A DNA stretch of 64,000 nucleotides from CBDAQA01 sp965198865 (GTDB taxonomy: Bacteria > Planctomycetota > Phycisphaerae > Tepidisphaerales > Tepidisphaeraceae), in contig CBDAQA010000025.1 of assembly GCA_965198865.1 (NCBI GenBank), positions 979,720 through 1,043,719 of the forward strand. The letters run 5' to 3'. Below, piece by piece: positions 8,729 to 17,002 of the stretch. Under the pieces are notes generated by a model that was not told where the DNA came from, did not search any database, and saw nothing but the letters and a program-made list of their open reading frames with translations. Each line of letters begins with the position of its first letter. Position 1 is the stretch's first letter. The translations under genes were made by a program, and so were the position numbers.

Positions 8729-8790
8729 CAAGCCGGCGTCCGAGGTACGCCGGAGACCCAGGTCTTCGGCGTACCTCAGACGCCGGCTTG
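8729..8790. repeat. Palindromic hairpin, REP-like copy 2
   Basis: A 30-bp arm (8729-8758) pairs with 8761-8790 with two mismatches and a two-base turn, one of the strongest hairpins in the window. It begins 6 bp after the stop of the TIM-barrel gene and ends 29 bp before the hexosaminidase start. It shares GCCGGCGTC and GAGGTACGCC with the other copies and could attenuate transcription or protect mRNA ends. Confidence 0.7.
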
Positions 8791-8819
8791 GACGGCATGT
8801 CCCCCTGCGACTACGCGCC

Positions 8820-10316
8820 ATGTTGAACGTCATCCCCCTGCCCGCCCAAGTCACGCCGCGCGATGGGTACTACCCGTTCCTCCGCACGACGCCGATCGTC
8901 GCCGACCCGGCGGCTCAGTCGGTCGCCCGGTACCTTCACCAACAGCTGGGCGAACCCGGTTCCACCCCCGGCTCGCCGGGCGTCCGGTTGCGAACCGCCG
9001 CGTCGGACGTGGGTTCCGAGGGTTACGAGCTGACCGTCGCCCCCACCGGCATCACCATCGCCGCATCCGTCCCCGCCGGCTGGTTCTACGGCGTCCAGAC
9101 GCTGCTCCAGCTGCTCCCGCCGGATGGTGGACCGACGCACGTGCCGTGCGTCCACATCGTCGACGCCCCGCGCTTCCGCTGGCGCGGCCTGATGCTCGAC
9201 GTCGCCCGCCACGTGATGCCCGTCGACGGCATCCTCCGCCTGATCGACACGATGGCGGCCCACAAGCTCAACACGTTCCACTGGCACCTGACCGACGACC
9301 AGGGCTGGCGGATCGAGTCGCACCGCTACCCCCGGCTGACCGAGATCGGCGCCCGTCGCGCCGGCGCCGATGGCGTCCTGACGCCCGACCGCGCCGCCAG
9401 TGAGCCCGAGCGCGTCGGCACCTACGGCGGGTTCTACACGCACGACGACGTCCGCCGGATCGTCGCCCACGCCGCCGAGCGGCACGTGGTCGTCGTGCCC
9501 GAGATCGAGATGCCCGGCCACGCCGTCGCCGCCCTGGCCGCCTACCCCGAGCTCTCCTGCACCGGCGGCCCATTCGCGCCGGCCACCCGCACCGGCGTGT
9601 TCAAGGACGTCTACTGCGTCGGGAACGATGCGACGCTGGCGATGCTCGAAGGCGTGCTCGACGAGATCATTCCGCTGTTCCCCGGCGCGTACGTCCACGT
9701 CGGCGGCGACGAGTGCCCGACCGACCGCTGGCGCACCTGCCCCAAGTGCCAGGCTCGCATCCGAGCCCAGGGGCTGGCGAACGAGCACGAGCTGCAGGGC
9801 TACGTCATCCGCCGGATGGCGCGGTTCCTCGGCGAGCGAGGCAAGCGGCTCGTGGGCTGGGACGAGATCCTCGACGCCGGCGACCTGCCCGCCGACGCGA
9901 CCGTCATGAGCTGGCGCGGCACCGAGGGCGGCCTCGCTGCCGCCCGCGCCGGCCACGACGTCGTGATGACCCCGCACCCCTACTGCTACCTCGACTACCG
10001 CCAGGCCGCCGACGGCGAGCCCCCCGCCATCGCCGACGGCCTCACCCCGCTGTCCAAGACCTACGGCTACGAGCCGGTCTCCCCCGAACTGACCGCCGAC
10101 CCAGCGCGCCACATCATCGGCGTCCAGGGAAACGTCTGGACCGAATACATGCCCGACATGCGGCACGTCGAGTACATGGTCTGGCCCCGCGCCGCCGCCA
10201 TCGCCGAGATCGGCTGGTCGCCGGCCGAAGGTCGAGACCTCGAAGGCTTCATCGATCGTGTCCGAGCGAATCAGGTCCGACTGACCCGTCGCGCGTCGGC
10301 ATTCCGACCGACGTGA
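8820..10316 (+). CDS. Beta-N-acetylhexosaminidase, GH20 family
   Basis: The 498-residue protein has the GH20 layout: an N-terminal alpha/beta domain (about 1-115) and a TIM-barrel catalytic domain from about 118. WHLTDDQGWR (155-164) binds substrate, and HVGGDECP (293-300) contains the catalytic Asp297-Glu298 pair that supports substrate-assisted hydrolysis through the 2-acetamido group. Members remove terminal GlcNAc or GalNAc from glycans and chitooligosaccharides. No signal peptide is visible, so it probably works in the cytoplasm on imported oligosaccharides. Downstream nagA and nagB would use the product after phosphorylation. Confidence 0.92.
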   Translation: MLNVIPLPAQVTPRDGYYPFLRTTPIVADPAAQSVARYLHQQLGEPGSTPGSPGVRLRTAASDVGSEGYELTVAPTGITIAASVPAGWFYGVQTLLQLLPPDGGPTHVPCVHIVDAPRFRWRGLMLDVARHVMPVDGILRLIDTMAAHKLNTFHWHLTDDQGWRIESHRYPRLTEIGARRAGADGVLTPDRAASEPERVGTYGGFYTHDDVRRIVAHAAERHVVVVPEIEMPGHAVAALAAYPELSCTGGPFAPATRTGVFKDVYCVGNDATLAMLEGVLDEIIPLFPGAYVHVGGDECPTDRWRTCPKCQARIRAQGLANEHELQGYVIRRMARFLGERGKRLVGWDEILDAGDLPADATVMSWRGTEGGLAAARAGHDVVMTPHPYCYLDYRQAADGEPPAIADGLTPLSKTYGYEPVSPELTADPARHIIGVQGNVWTEYMPDMRHVEYMVWPRAAAIAEIGWSPAEGRDLEGFIDRVRANQVRLTRRASAFRPT

Positions 10317-10456
10317 ATTGACAAATTCGATCAAACTGTCGACGTTCCAAGACCCACCGCTGTCCCGTGAGCTACCACAATTACCGACTGCCTGTGACCA
10401 AATGGTGTATAGGCCAACGCTTAACACGCGGAACGACCCGACAAACTTATCCACCT

Positions 10457-10510
10457 ATTCATTCAGACAATGAATTTTTTCATTGACGGAGGGTTTCGCG
10501 GCTGTACGCT
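10457..10510 (+). promoter_or_regulatory. Putative ROK operator, third site, with promoter
   Basis: ATTCATTCA (10457-10465), five bases, then TGAATTTTT (10471-10479) repeats the arrangement seen at 4985 and 7589. Just downstream, TTGACG (10483-10488) and TACGCT (10505-10510) are separated by 16 bp and form a plausible sigma-70 promoter for the PEP-CTERM gene at 10558. Confidence 0.6.
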
Positions 10511-10557
10511 TAGCCGGACGTGGAGACCAGGACGGCCCCGACTCGGAAAGACTTCGC

Positions 10558-12834
10558 ATGAACCATGACACCGACTTCGTCCACATCGGAACCCTGTGTC
10601 GCGTTCGGCGGGGCCGCCAAGCGCTTTTGGCGGCCACCGTTGCTGCGCTCGGCGGGGCCACCGCCGGGCCACGGGTCGCGGCCGGCAACACGTACACCTA
10701 CCAGGGTCCCGGGACCGCCGCCCAGCCCCTGACGGGCAACTGGTCTCCCAACGCCAGTTGGGCCGAGGGCACCGCCCCGGCGAGCAACGCCAGCAATGTG
10801 CTTTCCTTCGGCGGCTCCGCCGGTGGGTCGGCCTACACGTCGACCGACGACATCACCGGGGCGTTGGGCCTGAACGCCCTCGTGCTCAACAGCGCCGACG
10901 CGGCCAACATCGAGACCATCGCCGCCGGCACCGGCAACTCGCTGACGTTCAACGGGTCCGCCCCGGCCCTCACGCAGAACGGCCTCGGTGCGTTCAACAT
11001 CTCCGCTCCGATCGCCCTGTCGACCGCCGCCACGTTCAATGGGTCCGGGTCGGGGACGGTCACGATCTCCGGCATCATCAGCGGCGCCGCCGGCATCGGA
11101 CTCACGGTCGCCAACACCGGCGGCGCAACGCTCGTGCTCATCGGCGCCAATGCCTACACCGGCCCGACGACGATTGCCGCTGCGGCCACCCTGCAGCTCG
11201 GCAACGGCACCAACGCCGGAACGCTCTACACCGGTGTGAGCGGGGCCATCGCCGACAATGGCACGTTGGCCTTCAACCGCGGCACCGGCACCATCACACA
11301 GGGTGGCAGCTTCAGCTCGGCCCCCATCACCGGTTCGGGCAACCTGACCATGGCCGGCACCGGAATCCTGCTCCTGAATGTTGCCGAGTCGTACACCGGC
11401 GTGACGACCATCGGCGGCGGCAGCGTGCAGCTGCTCTCGGCCGGAGCGCTGTCGCCCGCCGGCACGATCGTCGACAACGCCACGTTGGCGTTCAACCGGT
11501 CCAGCGCGGTTGTCCAGGGCACCGACTTCTCCGCCGCCGCCATCACCGGCACCGGCGGGATCACCCTGCTCGGCAGCGGGACAGTCACGCTGAACGCCGC
11601 CAACACCTATGCGGGGCGGACCCTGCTCAATGCCGGCACCGTCAACGTCGCCGCCACCGAGACGCCCGGCGTGAGCGGCCCGCTCGGGTCGAACAACTCC
11701 GCCGGCGCGATCTCCTTCGCCGGCGGCACGCTGCAGTACTCGGCCGCCGACACCGCCGACTACTCCGCCCGGTTCTCAACCGCTGCCGGCCAACTCTACA
11801 GCGTCGACACCAACGGCCAGACGGTCACCTTCGCCACGGGCCTCACCAGTAGCACGGGTTCGCTGGCCAAGCTCGGCGCGGGAACGCTGATCCTAACCGG
11901 TGGCAGCACCTTCTCCGGCACCACGACTATCTCCGCCGGCACCCTGCAGGTCGGCAACGGCCCGACGGGCAACTTGGCCGCCGGCCCGATCGTCGACAAC
12001 GGAGCCCTGGTCTTCTCCCGCACCAACCGCATCACCCAGAGCGGTGGCAGCTTCGGCCTGATCTCGGGCACTGGCTCGGTCACCGTCTCCGCGGCCACGG
12101 GCGGCGGCCTCGTGTCCCTGAGCCTGAACAACGCCTACACCGGCGGCACCACCATCAACGCGGGGACCCTCCAGGCCAACACGATCGGCTCGGGCAACTC
12201 CTCGACCGGCACGACGGGCGTCACCGTCAACACCGGCGGCGTGCTCGCCGGCGGCACCGCGGGCGCCCAGGGCCAGATCGCCGGCCCGGTCACCATCAAC
12301 ACCGGCGGCAAGATCACCGCCGGCACCGGCGCCGCCATCACCGACGGCGTCACCAGCCTCGCGCTCGGCAACCTCAGCACCGGCGTCCAGACCTGGAACG
12401 GCGGCGGCGGGTACGTCGCCAAGGTCTCCACCGACGGCACCACCAACGACCAGCTGGTCATGACCGGCCTGTCCCTCACCGGATCCAACTCCAGCAGCCC
12501 GTTCACCGTCACCCTCACCGGCGTCGGCGGCGCGTCCGCCCCGACCACGCTGTCGACCACGCCGATCGTGATCGCCATCGACAAGGCGACCAACGTCGGC
12601 GTGTTCCAGTCCGCCATCAACGGCCTGTCCCTCGTGCTGTCCCGCAGCTCCGTCACGGTTCCCACCGGGTACGGGGCCCAGCTGAGCGAGGTCGACACCG
12701 GCGGCACCGAGCAGCTCGTGGCCGCCGCCGTCGCCACCCCCGAGCCGACCAGCCTCGTCCTGATCCTGACGGCCGGTGGCGCCCTGCTGCTCGGCCAGCG
12801 TCGGCGACGGCGTTCGTCCGCCCCTGCGGTCTGA
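10558..12834 (+). CDS. PEP-CTERM surface protein with beta-strand repeats
   Basis: The ATG at 10558 gives a 758-residue protein. Basic residues (CRVRRGRQA) precede a hydrophobic signal segment LLAATVAALGGATAG. The body is made of Gly/Thr/Asn/Ser-rich repeats such as LNAANTYAGRTLLNAGTV and ANAYTGPTTIAAAATLQLGNG, the autotransporter-associated beta-strand (PATR) type. It ends TPEPTSLVLILTAGGALLLGQRRRR: a PEP motif, a hydrophobic helix and a basic tail, the sorting signal cut by exosortase. It is therefore expected to be displayed on, or released from, the cell surface. A proposed ROK operator upstream and a GH20-like gene 46 bp downstream link it to glycan use. An upstream TTG at 10483 overlaps the -35 element and is unlikely to be the start. 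Confidence 0.88.
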   Translation: MNHDTDFVHIGTLCRVRRGRQALLAATVAALGGATAGPRVAAGNTYTYQGPGTAAQPLTGNWSPNASWAEGTAPASNASNVLSFGGSAGGSAYTSTDDITGALGLNALVLNSADAANIETIAAGTGNSLTFNGSAPALTQNGLGAFNISAPIALSTAATFNGSGSGTVTISGIISGAAGIGLTVANTGGATLVLIGANAYTGPTTIAAAATLQLGNGTNAGTLYTGVSGAIADNGTLAFNRGTGTITQGGSFSSAPITGSGNLTMAGTGILLLNVAESYTGVTTIGGGSVQLLSAGALSPAGTIVDNATLAFNRSSAVVQGTDFSAAAITGTGGITLLGSGTVTLNAANTYAGRTLLNAGTVNVAATETPGVSGPLGSNNSAGAISFAGGTLQYSAADTADYSARFSTAAGQLYSVDTNGQTVTFATGLTSSTGSLAKLGAGTLILTGGSTFSGTTTISAGTLQVGNGPTGNLAAGPIVDNGALVFSRTNRITQSGGSFGLISGTGSVTVSAATGGGLVSLSLNNAYTGGTTINAGTLQANTIGSGNSSTGTTGVTVNTGGVLAGGTAGAQGQIAGPVTINTGGKITAGTGAAITDGVTSLALGNLSTGVQTWNGGGGYVAKVSTDGTTNDQLVMTGLSLTGSNSSSPFTVTLTGVGGASAPTTLSTTPIVIAIDKATNVGVFQSAINGLSLVLSRSSVTVPTGYGAQLSEVDTGGTEQLVAAAVATPEPTSLVLILTAGGALLLGQRRRRRSSAPAV

Positions 12835-12880
12835 CGCCGTCGCCGATCGAGCACGGCCCACACCTCCCGCCCCCACCCCC

Positions 12881-14380
12881 ATGGAAGTCGCACGCCCCCC
12901 GTCCGCCGGTTCCTCCGCACCCGCCCGTCGCGGCTTCATGCTCGACAGCGCCCGCTGCCAGGAGTCCCGCGCCTACTACCGGGCGTTCATCGACTTCGCC
13001 GCCGCCCGCGGCATGGACACGCTGATCTGGCACTTCACCGACGACCAGGGCTGCTCGCTGCAGCTGGACGCCGTGCCCGGCATCGCCTCGCCCAACGCGT
13101 ACAGCAAAGACGAGATGCGCGACCTGATCCGCTACGCTGGCGAGCGCGGCGTGCAGGTCGTGCCCGAGCTCGCGTCGCTCGGCCACAGCCGGTACCTCAC
13201 CCGCCTGCCCGCCCACCGCCACCTGAACGAGGCCGACGGCGCCCACTTCACCGGCATGTGCCCCGTGTCGCCCGACACCCGCCGCGTGATCCGCGCCCTG
13301 ATCGAGGAGGTGGCCGACCTGTTCCCCGGCCCCGACCTCCACGTGGGCCTGGACGAGGTGAACATCGGCGGCCACCCGCTGACCCGTGCCGCGCTCCGCA
13401 CCCAGGCCCGCGGCGAGCTGCTGGCCGACTACGCCGCGTTCGTCCACTCGGTCGTCACCGGCGCCGGCAAGCGGATGTGGATGTGGGGCGACGGCCTGCT
13501 CAAGCACCCCGAGATGCTGGCCGCCCTGCCGCGCGACATCGTCGTCTGCAACTGGCAGTACGCGCCGGATGCCCCCCCTGCCGCCACGCGGACGTTGCTC
13601 GACGCCGGGTTCGACGTCCTGCTCTGCTCCGCACTCATCAGCCACGACCAGCCGCTCTTCCCCGGCGAGCAGTTCGCCCTGCCGAACATCCGCGCGCTGG
13701 CCGACCAGCGGGCGCAGGTTGGCCGCGGCCGCGTGCTCGGCCACGTCAACACGATCTGGACGCCGGTGCGGTTCATCGCCGACTCGCTCTGGCTCGGCAT
13801 CGACCTCGCCGCCGCCCTGCTCGACGGTCGCGACCCGACCGCCCAGGCCCGCACGTTCGGCGAGACCTTCCACGGCTTGACCGGCGTCCACGCCGCCCGC
13901 TTCGCCGACGCCGCCCGGCTGCTGTTCGAGGGGTCCCCGCTCCGCGACGAGTGGCTGGCCGTCGCCGCGCTCGAACCGTTGTCGCCAGCGACGCACGACC
14001 GCGTGGCCACCACCGCCGAGCGGTGGTTGATCGCCCACCGGCTGTTGGTTCGCATCGCACCGGCCGTCCGGCAGCACGCCACCGAGTTCCGCGCATTGAC
14101 CCTGCTCGCCGAGGTGCTGCAGCACACCTACGACGTGGCGGCCAAGCTCGCCGATGGCCCCCCCGCGCCGGCGGCGCTCGCCCGGCTCATCGACCGTGGC
14201 GAGGCGGTCGTCGCCGCCGTCGACGCCAACTGGGACCGCGAGCGCTTCGCCGACGACCCGCGTAAGTACACGGCCCCGATCCCGTCGTTCCAGGATGACC
14301 ACCTGATCCCCGTGCTGGAGCGCGGCCTGGCCCGCCTTCGGGCGTTAGCGTCGGCCCCCAAGGAACTGGCCGGCGTCTGA
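12881..14380 (+). CDS. GH20-like beta-hexosaminidase catalytic-domain protein
   Basis: The 499-residue protein starts near the first barrel strand (RRGFMLDSAR) without the usual GH20 N-terminal domain. It retains WHFTDDQGCSLQL (50-62), VVPELASLGHS (93-103) and DLHVGLDEVNIG (152-163), where Asp158-Glu159 match the catalytic pair. The third GH20 position is Leu instead of Gly. The C-terminal 180 residues are helical and of unknown role. No signal peptide is visible. It lies 46 bp after the PEP-CTERM gene and is probably co-transcribed. Family assignment is good; substrate (GlcNAc, GalNAc or a related sugar) is open. Confidence 0.8.
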   Translation: MEVARPPSAGSSAPARRGFMLDSARCQESRAYYRAFIDFAAARGMDTLIWHFTDDQGCSLQLDAVPGIASPNAYSKDEMRDLIRYAGERGVQVVPELASLGHSRYLTRLPAHRHLNEADGAHFTGMCPVSPDTRRVIRALIEEVADLFPGPDLHVGLDEVNIGGHPLTRAALRTQARGELLADYAAFVHSVVTGAGKRMWMWGDGLLKHPEMLAALPRDIVVCNWQYAPDAPPAATRTLLDAGFDVLLCSALISHDQPLFPGEQFALPNIRALADQRAQVGRGRVLGHVNTIWTPVRFIADSLWLGIDLAAALLDGRDPTAQARTFGETFHGLTGVHAARFADAARLLFEGSPLRDEWLAVAALEPLSPATHDRVATTAERWLIAHRLLVRIAPAVRQHATEFRALTLLAEVLQHTYDVAAKLADGPPAPAALARLIDRGEAVVAAVDANWDRERFADDPRKYTAPIPSFQDDHLIPVLERGLARLRALASAPKELAGV

Positions 14381-14410
14381 ACGGCTCGATGCATTGGAAG
14401 ATAAAAACGA

Positions 14411-14444
14411 ACCGCCGGGACGCCGGTGTCTGAGGTACGTCAAG
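14411..14444. repeat. Left half of an IS-split REP-like hairpin
   Basis: This stretch holds GCCGGTGTC and TGAGGTACG, the same order as the left arm of the hairpins at 6740 and 8729. Its right half is at 15853-15908, beyond the IS4 element. GAGGTACG occurs on both sides of the insertion, consistent with an imperfect target duplication of about 10-14 bp. Confidence 0.55.
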
Positions 14445-15852
14445 AATGGCGTTAAGATAGGGCACAAGTGCTTGTCTGGCTTGGCGCAAAGCTCGGCCTC
14501 CTGTCAGAATGTGGGTGCTGAAGTCCACAACGAACAGGAGGCCAGGGATGGCCATCATCGGACCGCCGGAGGCGTGTTGCAAGTACCAGTCCATGTTGGA
14601 CGAGCACCTGTCGGCGGAGCGGATCGAGTCGCTGGCGACCGCGTGCGGGCACCGCTGGCGCGAGCGGGCGCTGGGGCCGGCGGTGACCGTGCACCTGTGG
14701 GTGATGCAGGTGCTGCTGCGGAACTTGTCCCTGGCGGGCGTACGGCACCTGTGCCGGCAGGCCGTCACCGCATCGGCGGTGTGCCAGGCGAAGGCGCGGC
14801 TGCCCCGGCAACTGTTGGAACGGCTGAACCAGGCGCTGGTCGACGCCCTCTGCCCGGCGTCGGTGGGCGAGGGGTCAGCCGCGGGCAGGTGGCGTGGGCA
14901 CCGGATCTTCGGTGGGGACGGCGCCTGCTACTACACGGCCGACACGCCCACGCTGCGGGGCCGGTTCAAGTCGAAGAAGCCGTTCGGCTTCCCGCTGCTG
15001 AAGGCGGTGACGCTGTTCGACCTGGCCAGCGGGGCGCTGATCCGGCAGGTCGCGGTGCCGCACCGGCGGCAGGAGGGCCCGCTGCTGCAGCGGCTGCTGC
15101 GGCACCTGCGCCGCGGGGACGTCCTGGTGCTGGACCGGGCCTACGCGTCGTACGCCAACCTGTGCGACGCGGTCGGCCGGGGCACGCACCTGGTCGCCCG
15201 GCTGAAGCGGAACCTGTTCGCCGCCGCCGGGACGCGGCGGACCGCGCGGCGGTGCCCGGGCCGGGCCAAGGGGGACCTCTCGGTCGTCTGGCGCAAGCCC
15301 AAGGAGCGGCCGGCCATGGTGTCCCGCCGGCGCTGGTCGCGGCTGCCGGCGGAGCTGGTCCTGCGGCAGGTCACGGTCGACGTGCGGCGGCGCGGCTGGC
15401 GCGTGCGGCGGATCACCGTGCTGAGCACGCTGACCGACCCGGCGGCGTACCCCGCGGCCGAGATCGCGCAGCTGTACGCCCGCCGCTGGGAAGTGGAAAC
15501 CAACTTCCGCCACCTGAAGCAGACGCTGGACCTGGAGCACCTGCAGAGCCAGACCGCCGCCGGCGTGGCCGGCGAGCTGCTGGTCCGGTCGATCGCCTAC
15601 AACCTCGTGCGGGCCGCGATGGGGCTGGCGGCACGGGTGCTGGGGGTCGACCCGGCGCGGGTGAGCTTCGCCGACACGCTGAACCTGCTGCTGCTCGGGC
15701 ACGCCGACCTGGGCGTGGCCCACGCGAGGGTCAACCCCGAACGGCCGGGCCGGTCCGAGCCGAGGCGGCTCAAACGGCAGAACAAGAACTACCTGCCGCT
15801 AAACTGCTCAAGGGCCGAAGCGAGGCGGAAAGCGGCTTAACTTAATGCCATT
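14445..15852 (+). mobile_element. IS4-family insertion sequence, about 1.4 kb
   Basis: The ends are inverted: AATGGCGTTAAGATAGG at 14445 and the complement of the right end AATGGCATTAAGTTAAG match at 14 of 17 bases. One transposase gene fills the element. It separates the GH20-like gene from nagB and sits inside a REP-like hairpin whose two halves flank it, so the insertion target was probably the hairpin itself. Confidence 0.75.
14548..15840 (+). CDS. IS4-family transposase
   Basis: The 430-residue DDE transposase starts at an ATG eight bases after AGGAG. Catalytic candidates are Asp in FGGDGACYYT and Asp in DVLVLDRAYAS. The C-terminal YARRWEVETNFRHLK has the exact Y-(2)-R-(3)-E-(6)-K spacing that defines IS4-type enzymes and supplies the third acidic residue. 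The reading frame is intact to the TAA just inside the right end, so the element may still be active. Confidence 0.9.
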   Translation: MAIIGPPEACCKYQSMLDEHLSAERIESLATACGHRWRERALGPAVTVHLWVMQVLLRNLSLAGVRHLCRQAVTASAVCQAKARLPRQLLERLNQALVDALCPASVGEGSAAGRWRGHRIFGGDGACYYTADTPTLRGRFKSKKPFGFPLLKAVTLFDLASGALIRQVAVPHRRQEGPLLQRLLRHLRRGDVLVLDRAYASYANLCDAVGRGTHLVARLKRNLFAAAGTRRTARRCPGRAKGDLSVVWRKPKERPAMVSRRRWSRLPAELVLRQVTVDVRRRGWRVRRITVLSTLTDPAAYPAAEIAQLYARRWEVETNFRHLKQTLDLEHLQSQTAAGVAGELLVRSIAYNLVRAAMGLAARVLGVDPARVSFADTLNLLLLGHADLGVAHARVNPERPGRSEPRRLKRQNKNYLPLNCSRAEARRKAA

Positions 15853-15908
15853 CGAGGTACGCCAAAGACCCAGGCCTTGGGCGTACCTCAGGCGCCGGCG
15901 TTCGGGAC
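15853..15908. repeat. Right half of the IS-split REP-like hairpin
   Basis: GAGGTACGCC and GGCGTACCTC pair around an AAGACCCAGGCCTT-type centre, followed by GCGCCGGCG, which would pair with the left half at 14411-14444 if the IS4 element were removed. It ends about 30 bp before the nagB start. Confidence 0.55.
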
Positions 15909-15938
15909 CCACCCGCACCTCGCTCTTCGCCGACCCAC

Positions 15939-16673
15939 ATGAACCTCGTCACCGCCCCCACCCGCCAAGAGATCGGCTCCCGCGCCGCCGCCGACGGTGC
16001 TGCCCGCATCCGCGCCGCCATCGCCGACCGCGGCGCGGCCAACATCATCGTCGCCAGCGGTTCGTCGCAGTTCGAGATGCTCGCCGCGCTCGCCGCGGAG
16101 CCCGACGTTCGCTGGGACCGCGTCACCGCGTTCCACCTGGACGAGTACGTCGGCCTGCCCATCACCCACCCCGCGTCGTTCCGGCTCTACCTGTGGCAGC
16201 GGTTCGCCAGCCGGTTGCCGCTGCCGCTGGCCGCGTTCCACTACGTGGACGCCGAGGTCGACCCCGAGGCCGAGTGCGCCCGGCTCGCGGCCATTGCCCG
16301 GGATCACCCGGTGGACGTCGCCTTCATCGGCATCGGCGAGAATGCCCACCTCGCGTTCAACGACCCGCCCGCCGACCTGGAGACCGATGTCCCCTACCTG
16401 GTCGTCACGCTGGACGACGCCTGCCGCCGGCAACAGTTGGGCGAGGGCTGGTTCCCGACCTTGGCCGACGTCCCGACGCGGGCGATCAGCATGTCGGTCC
16501 GGCAGATCCTGCGGAGCCGGTCGATCGTGTGTACCGTGCCCGACGCCCGCAAGGCCGGGGCGGTCCGCGCCACCGTGCATGGCCCCGTCACGCCGGCCGT
16601 GCCCGCCAGCGTTCTCCAGCAGCACGGGGACGCCACGCTCTACCTGGACGCCGCCGCGGCCTCGCTGCTCTGA
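15939..16673 (+). CDS. nagB: Glucosamine-6-phosphate deaminase
   Basis: The 244-residue protein matches the NagB family in length and motifs: IIVASGSSQFEML for the phosphate loop, FHLDEYVGL (66-73) with the catalytic acidic pair, and GIGENAHLAFNDP (131-143). In the last motif Ala replaces the usual Gly before the conserved histidine. It converts glucosamine-6-phosphate to fructose-6-phosphate and ammonia in the cytoplasm, the last step of GlcNAc use. It lies directly downstream of the IS4 element and upstream of nagA, with a 329-bp gap holding a large palindrome. It has presumably lost any read-through from the hexosaminidase genes since the insertion. Confidence 0.9.
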   Translation: MNLVTAPTRQEIGSRAAADGAARIRAAIADRGAANIIVASGSSQFEMLAALAAEPDVRWDRVTAFHLDEYVGLPITHPASFRLYLWQRFASRLPLPLAAFHYVDAEVDPEAECARLAAIARDHPVDVAFIGIGENAHLAFNDPPADLETDVPYLVVTLDDACRRQQLGEGWFPTLADVPTRAISMSVRQILRSRSIVCTVPDARKAGAVRATVHGPVTPAVPASVLQQHGDATLYLDAAAASLL

Positions 16674-16717
16674 TGCGGACCTTGTCTGACTCGCAAGCAT
16701 GTCCACACTGCGAGGAA

Positions 16718-16977
16718 GCCCCGGATGTACATCCAGTGGCAGCTACACAATCGACGCAACCGATGTGACAAGACAAAGAATTGAACCGCGAAGGCGCGAA
16801 GACGCGAAGGTAGGACGAAGCAGCCAATACAGTTTGCTTGATTGGCCGGGAGGAGTAGAACCACGCTTCTGGGATTTCTTCTTCGTCCTACCTTCGCGTC
16901 TTCGCGCCTTTGCGGTTCAAATTCTTCCTGTCTTGCGGGTGCGATAGCCTGTGTAGATGTCACTGGACATCCGGGGC
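16718..16977. repeat. About 260-bp imperfect palindrome (MITE-like)
   Basis: The arms (16718 to about 16822, and about 16878 to 16977) are inverted copies of about 100 bp. The inner parts pair almost perfectly over CGCGAAGACGCGAAGGTAGG; the outer parts (GCCCCGGATGT at both tips) pair with indels. The gap between nagB and nagA is filled by it and no coding region is supported. It could be a MITE, a large REP-type element or an RNA hairpin. Confidence 0.7.
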
Positions 16978-17002
16978 CCCGCGTTGACCCACCCATATTC
17001 GC

